Shown: piece by piece, positions 16,355-23,251 of the stretch | Layout: every line of letters begins with the position of its first letter | How positions within the stretch are numbered: position 1 is the stretch's first letter | Made by a program: the position numbers and the translations under genes | The notes under the pieces: generated by a model | Databases searched by the model: none | What the model saw: the letters and a program-made list of their open reading frames with translations, nothing else | What the model was told of the DNA's origin: nothing | Assembly (NCBI RefSeq): GCF_019977755.1 | Contig: NZ_AP025145.1 | Span: 496,001-560,000, forward strand | Direction of reading: 5' to 3' | DNA from: Vibrio penaeicida | Lineage (GTDB): Bacteria; Pseudomonadota; Gammaproteobacteria; Enterobacterales; Vibrionaceae | DNA length: 64,000 bases

Positions 16355-17632
16355 TTATGGGTATAGCAGGTTTGGAAGCCACATAACTAAACCTGGCATA
16401 AAAGTGACGATGAGCAGGACGAAAACCAACGGCACCAAAAATGGCATGGTGGCCACGACACATCGCTCGAAACTCAATTTGGATATGCTGGACAAAACAT
16501 AAAGAACAACACCAACGGGAGGTGTTAACAAGCTTATCATTAGGGTTAGAACCATAATCACACCAAAGTGCACGGGATCAACCCCGAGTTGTGTCACAGT
16601 AGGAAGCAATACAGGAACTAAGATTGTCATGGCTGCAATGGTTTCCATGAAACACCCAATAACCAGCAGCAAAAGCAAAATGATGCTTAAAACCACGTAT
16701 TTGTTGTCGGATATTGTCATTAGCCCATCTGCCATTGCGGTGGCAATATTATGATTGGTGAGTAACCAAGCAAATATGGAAGCAGCAGCAACCACAAATA
16801 ATACGACGGCCGTTGTTTCTATCGATTTGAGCGAAACTGCCGCTAACCTTTTTAAATTTAAACTCTTGTAGACAACCGCACCCAAAAATAATGCCCACGC
16901 TACCGCTGCAATGGCGGCTTCTGTTGGAGTGAGAACGCCTGTCGTAATTCCGCCAACCACAATAATGGGAGTGAGTAAGGACAAGAATGCGCCTTTACTG
17001 CTTGATGCGACTCTTTTCATTGAAAACGCACTGTCCACTGGGTAATTCCGACGCTTGGCGTACCATCCAATCATGACCATGAGCGCGACTGCCATCATAA
17101 GACCTGGAATTAACCCTGCTGCAAACAGCTTCCCTATAGACGCCGATGCCAAAACACCGTAAATCACCATAGGTAAAGAAGGGGGAATAATAGGACCGAT
17201 AGTGGAAGAAGCGGCGGTGATTCCAACGGAAAACTCGCTGTCGTATCCTGCCTCGCGCATGGCTTTTATCTCAATCGCACCAAGCCCGCCAGCATCCGCG
17301 ACCGCTGCACCAGACATACCCGCAAACACGACACTTCCGCCAACGTTTACATGTCCTAGACCGCCGGGTAGCCAACCCACTAGAGATTTCGCAAAGTCGA
17401 ATATACGATTGGTTATCCCTGCGGAGTTCATTAAATTCCCTGCAAGAATAAAAAATGGCACCGCCAAAAGGGGGAAACTGTCCACACCACTTACCATTCG
17501 GTGCAGTACAACCATGCTTGGTAAACTGGCGTCGATCAAAATGAACAACAAAGATGCACCAGCTAACGCAACAGCGACGGGTAAACCAATTAGAATAAAT
17601 ACGGCGGCCGCGATAAATAAAATAGCAATCAT
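16355..17632 (-). CDS. dctM: TRAP transporter large permease (DctM)
   Basis: The protein has 425 residues and about 12 hydrophobic segments, the normal DctM size. Family motifs are present: PFFILAGNLMNSAGI, the loop SGAAVADAGGLG and IGPIIPPSLPMVIYG, and later LLTPPVGVVLYVL. DctM is the ion-coupled membrane subunit of TRAP uptake systems. The start overlaps the end of the small-subunit gene by four bases (ATGA). With the binding protein and kduI/kduD in the same operon, the cargo is probably an unsaturated or keto-deoxy uronate. Confidence 0.93.
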   Translation of the reverse strand: MIAILFIAAAVFILIGLPVAVALAGASLLFILIDASLPSMVVLHRMVSGVDSFPLLAVPFFILAGNLMNSAGITNRIFDFAKSLVGWLPGGLGHVNVGGSVVFAGMSGAAVADAGGLGAIEIKAMREAGYDSEFSVGITAASSTIGPIIPPSLPMVIYGVLASASIGKLFAAGLIPGLMMAVALMVMIGWYAKRRNYPVDSAFSMKRVASSSKGAFLSLLTPIIVVGGITTGVLTPTEAAIAAVAWALFLGAVVYKSLNLKRLAAVSLKSIETTAVVLFVVAAASIFAWLLTNHNIATAMADGLMTISDNKYVVLSIILLLLLVIGCFMETIAAMTILVPVLLPTVTQLGVDPVHFGVIMVLTLMISLLTPPVGVVLYVLSSISKLSFERCVVATMPFLVPLVFVLLIVTFMPGLVMWLPNLLYP

Positions 17633-18258
17633 GATGGATCCTCCGATGAATTGTCATCGCTATTCTTTAGACGTTTAATTGACCCATAGATCTCGATGAT
17701 CAGCATTACAGCAAAAGAGGTAGCAACCGCTTGATATATAACACTTCTGGATAAGTCGATAGCCATTAGCTTTTGAAATTGCATGGCGTCCGCTACGGTT
17801 AAACATAAATAGACAGCACCGGCAAAAAACAGAGACTGCAATATCGAGTTAATCCAAATAACCTTTTTCTGATGAACCGCTGGTAGCTTGGACACAAAAA
17901 ACTGTACGCTAATGTGCGCGTGCCTTTTTAACGCTAATGCGGCGCCAAAAAAGGTCAGAACAATCAGAATGTTTCGAGCAATTTCTTCTGTCCAAACGGC
18001 GGAATCGTTAAGAAAGTAGCGAGTAAAAAATTGGTAAAAAACAACAAAAGCCAATACCCAAAAAGCCAAAATACAAAACCACTCGAGTATGCCTATGCTA
18101 CTCCACGTGAAATTTTTGTCTTCGTCTTCTATGAATCCGCTTGCTTCATCTTCTGTCTGTGTGATGTTCTGCTTGTCATGTTGCCCTGCGAGTGCCTCTC
18201 TATTTTTCTCCACATCTCGGAAATCTTGAGGGGTGCCCGTATTCTCTGCGTCTAACAT
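17629..18258 (-). CDS. dctQ: TRAP transporter small permease (DctQ) with long hydrophilic N-terminus
   Basis: The protein has 209 residues. Four membrane helices begin only near residue 55 (ILEWFCILAFWVLAFVVFYQ). The central motif WTEEIARNILIVLTFFGAAL is the DctQ signature. The first 50 residues are polar and acidic (EDEASGFIEDEDKNF), an unusual extension, since DctQ proteins commonly have about 160-180 residues. AGGAGCGTGAA precedes the ATG, so the extension appears real. The gene overlaps dctM by four bases and follows dctP after a stem-loop. Confidence 0.9.
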   Translation of the reverse strand: MLDAENTGTPQDFRDVEKNREALAGQHDKQNITQTEDEASGFIEDEDKNFTWSSIGILEWFCILAFWVLAFVVFYQFFTRYFLNDSAVWTEEIARNILIVLTFFGAALALKRHAHISVQFFVSKLPAVHQKKVIWINSILQSLFFAGAVYLCLTVADAMQFQKLMAIDLSRSVIYQAVATSFAVMLIIEIYGSIKRLKNSDDNSSEDPS

Positions 18259-18278
18259 TTCACGCTCCTAGAGGTTTA

Positions 18279-18317
18279 CAATTTGGTTCGCTATGTCATG
18301 CGTAACGAACCAAATTG
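18279..18317 (-). promoter_or_regulatory. Perfect intercistronic stem-loop between dctP and dctQ
   Basis: A 12-base perfect inverted repeat (CAATTTGGTTCG at 18279-18290, CGAACCAAATTG at 18306-18317) with a 15-base loop starts nine bases after the dctP stop. No T run follows on the minus strand. Such structures often protect the 3' end of the binding-protein message so that it is made in excess over the permease. Confidence 0.65.
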
Positions 18318-18325
18318 AATGGAAA

Positions 18326-19321
18326 TTAAAGTTCTTGGAATCGTTTGTAGACTTCTTCCGACCAAGAAGCGTGTTTACCATTGTGAACCGACATTGCAGC
18401 CTTGCGGAATGCGTTACGGTCAATGTCTGTATTTATGTTGACGCCTTGCTCAACAAACCAAGCAACCAAGTCTTTCTCTGACTGGCGAATGTCGTTACTA
18501 GCACCAGCCGACGCTTCGACGAATACTTTTTTGAACATGCTTTTATCGCTATCAGACAGTTTGTTCCAAGTAGGTCCGCCAACAACTGTGACTAGGCTAT
18601 CAATGATATGCCCCGTGAGATTGATGTACTTTTGTACCTCGTAAAATTTCTTGGCTTGGATGGTTGGTAAGGGGTTTTCTTGCCCATCAACAACACCTTG
18701 GGAAAGCGCTAAGTAAACCTCTGAGAAGGCGATGGGCGTTGCGTTCGCTTCGACCGAATCCGTAAACATCTGGAAGAGTGGGGCTGGTGGAACACGAAGC
18801 TTCATGTCTTTCATATCGGCAGGCTTAGATACAGGCGTGTTCGACGTCACCATACGTTGGCCATAGTAAGTAAGCGATTGAATGTTGTGTCCTGTTACCG
18901 ATTTATACCCGTTACTTAAATCCGCGAACAATGAACTGTTCGCGTAAGCGTTAAAGTGATCAAAATTTCGAAGCATAAACGGCGCACTCGGTATTGCGAG
19001 TGGACCATAGGAACGGCCAACGAATGTTGAACCGGTATAAATAATATCGATCGTACCTAAGCTTAAAGATTCGTTGATTTCATTTTCTTTACCGAGCGAC
19101 GCTGCAGGGAAAACTTGAACGTCGAATTTTCCATTACTGCGCTTGCCAATTTCTTCCGCTGCCCAAACAGCCCATTTATGGTAAGGGGTAGAAGTTTCAT
19201 ACACATGTGCCCATTTTAGCTTTTCTGCCGAGATTACAGCAGGAGAGAATAAGCTAGAAAGCGCTACTGTAGTCGCTGTTAAGCTCAGGGTTACACGTTT
19301 TAGCCATGTCCTTTTGTTCAT
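18326..19321 (-). CDS. dctP: TRAP transporter periplasmic solute-binding protein (DctP family)
   Basis: The protein has 331 residues, with a signal peptide ending near residue 31 (SPAVISA). The mature chain has the DctP hallmarks: an early WAHVYETSTPYHKWA, the segment MKLRVPPAPLFQMF whose Arg usually contacts the substrate carboxylate, and ALSQGVVDGQENPLPTI. It delivers a carboxylate-bearing ligand to the DctQM permease. The operon context (kduI, kduD, facing extracellular lyase and GH105 genes) points to an unsaturated uronate or its open-chain form. It is the first gene of the operon. AAGGAGAAAAAA precedes the ATG. Confidence 0.93.
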   Translation of the reverse strand: MNKRTWLKRVTLSLTATTVALSSLFSPAVISAEKLKWAHVYETSTPYHKWAVWAAEEIGKRSNGKFDVQVFPAASLGKENEINESLSLGTIDIIYTGSTFVGRSYGPLAIPSAPFMLRNFDHFNAYANSSLFADLSNGYKSVTGHNIQSLTYYGQRMVTSNTPVSKPADMKDMKLRVPPAPLFQMFTDSVEANATPIAFSEVYLALSQGVVDGQENPLPTIQAKKFYEVQKYINLTGHIIDSLVTVVGGPTWNKLSDSDKSMFKKVFVEASAGASNDIRQSEKDLVAWFVEQGVNINTDIDRNAFRKAAMSVHNGKHASWSEEVYKRFQEL

Positions 19322-19802
19322 TTTTTTCTCCTTAAAAAATTAAACGTGTTTCTATTATTCTTCAGGTTTGATTTGTATGCGTTGTCATCCTTTCGATTAA
19401 AAAACTAACACATGTATGTCATCATACAAGTTGTTTTTTTAACCAATTTGAGCTTTGTTTAGTATGCAATGATCTTCATCTTTGCGCGTGTAACCTTTTA
19501 TTAACTTTTTGAAAAGTTGGACTTTTGGGAGATGCGGAAAGCTTAATTTTGGGGGTAAGAGAGAGAATTTGAATTTTCGTTATTGTGCGCAATGTCAATA
19601 TTTATTATTTTTGAGACAATTTAAAAGGGCAGAATATAGTTGAAATGAACAAGTGTACGCACTTTGGATTTACTAGATGTTGTTTATTTCAATGAAATTG
19701 AATTAGGATGATGTAACCAAGCGATGTGAGACCAGCTTAACGCTTGAAGTTACGGAACTATTAAATAGAAATGAATAAAGTTGGTGGAGGCTATTTACTA
19801 AA
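19322..19802. other. Divergent control region of the uronate locus, 481 bases
   Basis: This AT-rich region separates the minus-strand TRAP-kdu operon from the plus-strand GntR regulator gene. It holds the candidate operator at 19410-19431 and a second palindrome AAGTGTACGCACTT at 19651-19664. I see no reading frame of note and no clear promoter hexamers on the plus strand. Confidence 0.5.
19410..19431. promoter_or_regulatory. Candidate GntR-regulator operator for the TRAP-kdu operon
   Basis: An imperfect palindrome, ACATGTATG-TCAT-CATACAAGT, matches in eight of nine positions of each arm. It is centred about 100 bases upstream of the dctP start and on the minus strand overlaps TATGAT, a possible -10 element. 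The T-G-T-A-T-G...C-A-T-A-C-A core resembles operators of FCD-type GntR repressors, and such a regulator is encoded next to it. Confidence 0.5.
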
Positions 19803-20504
19803 ATGTTAGGCAAAAGGAAAACACTGGCATCTCAACTTATTGAGAAAATAAAGAAAGACATCGTTGACGGTATTTTATTGCCAGGAGATAAGTTGCCATC
19901 AGAACAAAGCCTTATTAATCAGTACGGTGTAAGCCGAACGGTTGTCCGTGAAGCGATTGCAGGGCTAAGGGCAGACGGAATGGTGGTAACACGTCAAGGC
20001 ATTGGGGCTTTTGTTACTGAAAACCCCGTGAGCAAATTAGAGCTATTTAATCCAACGACGTTAAAAGACATTCTGCATGTACTCGATTTGAGATTATGCC
20101 TCGAAACCAAAACAGCGAAGCTTGCGGCAGAGCATCATACTAAATCGCAATTAGCTAAAATTGCTGAAGCTTTGGGTGCTTTCAAGAACGCTGAATACAA
20201 CTACGCTGAAGTGGCGATAGCGGACTTTCAGTTTCATATGGCGATTGCAAAGGCATCGGGAAACCCCTATTTCATCAAGTTACTAGAACACTTAGGTCCT
20301 CAAATCATTCCTCACTCTCGTATCGATTTATATCAAATGCCTGATGATGAAGCTGACTTTCTTGATCGTGTATATTTAGAACATAAGAAAATGTATGAAT
20401 ATATTGCAGAAAGAGATATTGAAAATGCTGGTAATACAATGGCTTCTCACTTAGAGAAAGGTATTTCAAGATATAAGAAGCTGGATTCTGAGTCCACTAA
20501 TTAG
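19803..20504 (+). CDS. GntR-family regulator with FCD effector domain (uronate locus)
   Basis: The protein has 233 residues. The N-terminal winged HTH is typical of GntR proteins (GDKLPSEQSLINQYGVSRTV, then REAIAGLRADGMVVTRQG). From about residue 85 an all-helical FCD domain follows, with the metal or ligand residues expected from DLRLCLETK, DFQFHMAIAKASGNPY and the late HLEKG. Relatives include UxuR, ExuR and other hexuronate repressors. It is divergent from the TRAP-kdu operon and upstream of the lyase/GH105 genes, so it is the likely local regulator, sensing a uronate intermediate. GGTGGAGG lies somewhat far (12 bases) from the ATG. Confidence 0.9.
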   Translation: MLGKRKTLASQLIEKIKKDIVDGILLPGDKLPSEQSLINQYGVSRTVVREAIAGLRADGMVVTRQGIGAFVTENPVSKLELFNPTTLKDILHVLDLRLCLETKTAKLAAEHHTKSQLAKIAEALGAFKNAEYNYAEVAIADFQFHMAIAKASGNPYFIKLLEHLGPQIIPHSRIDLYQMPDDEADFLDRVYLEHKKMYEYIAERDIENAGNTMASHLEKGISRYKKLDSESTN

Positions 20505-20569
20505 GTATTAAGCTGTTTTATTTAATTGTTCATTTGTTTTTTAGTACTTTATTAAAATAGATAGGCTAT

Positions 20570-20585
20570 TGTGTTTTACATCACA
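20570..20585. promoter_or_regulatory. Candidate CRP-cAMP site upstream of the lyase gene
   Basis: TGTGT-TTTACA-TCACA matches the CRP consensus TGTGA-N6-TCACA in nine of ten core positions, with A/T flanks on both sides. Its centre would be about 70 bases upstream of the predicted start of transcription, a common class I spacing. Catabolite control is expected for polysaccharide use. Confidence 0.55.
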
Positions 20586-20612
20586 TAAATAGCGTTATTT
20601 TACTTAATTGTA

Positions 20613-20642
20613 TTGACAGTTTTAGCCATAAGTTAATAAGAA
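20613..20642 (+). promoter_or_regulatory. Candidate promoter of the lyase-GH105 operon
   Basis: TTGACA at 20613-20618 is followed after 18 bases by TAAGAA (20637-20642), a weak -10. The upstream CRP-like site would compensate for the poor -10. This would give a leader of about 170 bases before the ATG at 20819. Confidence 0.4.
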
Positions 20643-20659
20643 TTGTCATGCGTTGTTCA

Positions 20660-20717
20660 TTCTTTGTCGACAACTTCAATAGATTTGAGGTTGTTATATG
20701 TGGTATTCGACAAAGAA
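20660..20717 (+). promoter_or_regulatory. Two-tier stem-loop in the leader of the lyase gene
   Basis: An outer perfect 11-base repeat (TTCTTTGTCGA 20660-20670 with TCGACAAAGAA 20707-20717) encloses an inner nine-base stem (20671-20679 with 20685-20693, one G-T pair) with a five-base loop. A 13-base bulge lies on the 3' side. It begins about ten bases after the predicted start of transcription. It may stabilise the 5' end of the message or, as DNA, bind a regulator. Confidence 0.6.
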
Positions 20718-20818
20718 AGAACGTTAAAATTTTAGCCTCTTTTTTATGTCGTTTACTTTTCGATTTGTTCTTTGATCTTACTTAATCAGGTGGATCAAAT
20801 AATTGAGAGGTAACAACG

Positions 20819-23209
20819 ATGCACTCCTCAATTCAATGTAATCTTCGTAGGTTTCGTGGAGCAATGCTCTTTCCTTTGATGATTGCACTACCCCAACAAC
20901 TCAGTGCTGCCCCGGTATCTAATGACTACGATTTTGTTATCACAGAAGATGGCACATATATCTGGTTTGTTGACGAACGAGCCAGAATTAACGACGGTGT
21001 ACTTTACACATCCTATGTGAAAATTGATGGTTTTACGGGAATGTCTACGCTCGACTTAGAATCGGGTTCTAGAATCGGTGATGACATAGATCTCAGCAGT
21101 TTTCAACAGGCAGATGATCACAACAATGGTGCCATTCTTCCTTTGCAAAATGGAAAAATGATGTCGCTTTACACGCTACATGATGCTAGACGAACTCAGT
21201 ACTATCGAGTCTCTAACACATCTCTTCCGCTGACATTGGAAGACTGGGGTGAAGAGAGGACGTATCCTATTCCTAAGACGGCTACGTACAATAATGCTTA
21301 TCAGCTCTCTGCTGAGAATGGGAAAATTTACAATTTCTTTCGGGTTGGCACTCGAGATCCTTATTACGTTACCTTTGATGCCAATGGCGATAACCCCACT
21401 GAAGCAAAACACTTTATTCAAAATGGTACTCAATGGTGGGATAGGGCGTATGCAAAATACGCATCAAATGGGGTAGATCGAATTGATTTCTTCTTTACCG
21501 ATGGTCACCCGACGCCAAAACGAACCAGTCTATATCACCTCTATATTAAAAACGGAAAAACATACAAATCCGATGGGACGCTCATTGGAAATCTAGATGA
21601 TGCTCCTTTTGTTGTTTCGGATGGAACGGTGGTTTATCAACAAGGTGAAGATGGGACAAATCGCTCTCCTTGGAATCATGAAGTTCGCTATGATTCTTCG
21701 GGTAACCCTGTCCTCCTCTATAGCCACCAATATGACAAAAATACCATCGACTATTACATGGCGACATGGAATGCATCGACGAACCAATGGGACAAAATTT
21801 GGGTCGCGGACGCAGGCGATGCTCTTATTCCCGAACCGATGACTGCGCCTGATGGAACAAGGTTTGGAGGGTCTCAAATAGATTATGCTGGTGGTATTAC
21901 CCTTAACCCATACAATCCGAACGAGATATTCATTTCCGCTAATGTTAATCCAGCGACTGGTTTAGATACGGATAAGTTTGAAATTTACAAAGGTGTGTTA
22001 AGCGGAACAAGTTTTACTTGGGAAGCCTTAACCTCAAATTCTCCAGATAACAACTATCGTCCGTTTGTGCCGTTTGGAGCGGAAAGCTCGAATGAGCAGG
22101 TCGTAATTTGGTTTACTGGCAAGTATGAGTCTTTTGTTAATGGATATAAAGATCTGCAAAGTACGGGTGAACCTCACTATTTCAAAGGCTATGACTCGAA
22201 AATCGTTGGGAAATACATCAATAACCCGATTGCCTACATAGCCAGAACGTGCCAAGCGGTAAACATTTCTCCTTCCTCATCAAACACTACCGCTTATGGA
22301 GGCAGCCAAGATAAAGGAAATGCGACATTCGCTAATAACGGTATTTCGCTAACGGGGAATAGCTGGAAAGCCATTGATATTGACTATCGTGTCACACCTA
22401 ACACCACAGTTTCTTTTGAATTCAAATCCGACGTTCAAGGAGAAGAACATGCGATAGGTTTGGATAACAATTTGTCGGTCAGTAATCGTTTACGTGCTCG
22501 TCTATACGGTACCCAGAAAGATGCCAATATTGAAGGTGCATTTGATACTTATCATACCAGTGGTGAATTTTCGCGCTTTATCACCCCAATTGGCAAATCG
22601 ATAGGAAATCAGCCATTTAGTGCTAACTATCTGGTTGTTAATGCTGATGATGATGCAGCAGCATTAGGAGATTCTACTTTCCGAAACATGTCCATATTTG
22701 AAGATTACAGCGACGTTTACTTTAGCCGTAATCAGGTTGATGTTTACGATCCTAATCAAGGGGATGGTGGAACATTTCAGGTATCCCCAGATGGGAGCAC
22801 TTTGTCTATCGCTAACAATGCGTGGCGAGTGGTCGAGTTACCGTATGACATTACACCCAATACGGTAATCACCTTTGATTTCAAGAGCGCCCAGCAAGGC
22901 GAATTTCACGGCATAGCTCTGGATAAAGATCGGACTCTTAACAATGGTGAAACGCGCTTCGCCCTTTATGGAACGCAACCAGATTCTAACTCCAATGAAT
23001 TGTTTAAAACATACGATGCGAGCGGCGAGTTCCAGCATTTCAGCATTCCCGTGGGTCAATTTGCAACGGCAGAGAGTACTAAATACCTTCTCCTGATTGC
23101 TGACCACGATAACGGTGAGAAGAATGGCGAGTCCGTATTTCGTAATGTCCGTGTCTTTGATGATGCAAATGGAAACCTGATCGATGATCGCTGCGATCCT
23201 GCTCTTTAA
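20819..23209 (+). CDS. Secreted BNR-4 beta-propeller protein, probable polysaccharide (ulvan-type) lyase
   Basis: The protein has 796 residues. A signal peptide ends near residue 31 (QQLSAAP). Residues about 35-475 read as a BNR-4 beta-propeller, with DDHNNGAILPLQNGKMM, a second His exactly 20 residues after the first (His101, His121), RTQYYRVS and later WDKIWVAD. This layout is that of the beta-propeller ulvan lyases (PL24/PL25 type), which use His and Tyr residues in this region. Residues about 476-625 and 639-796 are two similar beta modules of unknown type, each with GE-H-IGLD, R-LYGTQ and FRN segments, likely carbohydrate-binding. The GH105 gene follows after 42 bases. The substrate class is inferred; the propeller is firmer. 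Confidence 0.72.
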   Translation: MHSSIQCNLRRFRGAMLFPLMIALPQQLSAAPVSNDYDFVITEDGTYIWFVDERARINDGVLYTSYVKIDGFTGMSTLDLESGSRIGDDIDLSSFQQADDHNNGAILPLQNGKMMSLYTLHDARRTQYYRVSNTSLPLTLEDWGEERTYPIPKTATYNNAYQLSAENGKIYNFFRVGTRDPYYVTFDANGDNPTEAKHFIQNGTQWWDRAYAKYASNGVDRIDFFFTDGHPTPKRTSLYHLYIKNGKTYKSDGTLIGNLDDAPFVVSDGTVVYQQGEDGTNRSPWNHEVRYDSSGNPVLLYSHQYDKNTIDYYMATWNASTNQWDKIWVADAGDALIPEPMTAPDGTRFGGSQIDYAGGITLNPYNPNEIFISANVNPATGLDTDKFEIYKGVLSGTSFTWEALTSNSPDNNYRPFVPFGAESSNEQVVIWFTGKYESFVNGYKDLQSTGEPHYFKGYDSKIVGKYINNPIAYIARTCQAVNISPSSSNTTAYGGSQDKGNATFANNGISLTGNSWKAIDIDYRVTPNTTVSFEFKSDVQGEEHAIGLDNNLSVSNRLRARLYGTQKDANIEGAFDTYHTSGEFSRFITPIGKSIGNQPFSANYLVVNADDDAAALGDSTFRNMSIFEDYSDVYFSRNQVDVYDPNQGDGGTFQVSPDGSTLSIANNAWRVVELPYDITPNTVITFDFKSAQQGEFHGIALDKDRTLNNGETRFALYGTQPDSNSNELFKTYDASGEFQHFSIPVGQFATAESTKYLLLIADHDNGEKNGESVFRNVRVFDDANGNLIDDRCDPAL

Positions 23210-23251
23210 GGGTTATGAGCTCTAATTAATTTTTAACTAAGGATAGTTAAG

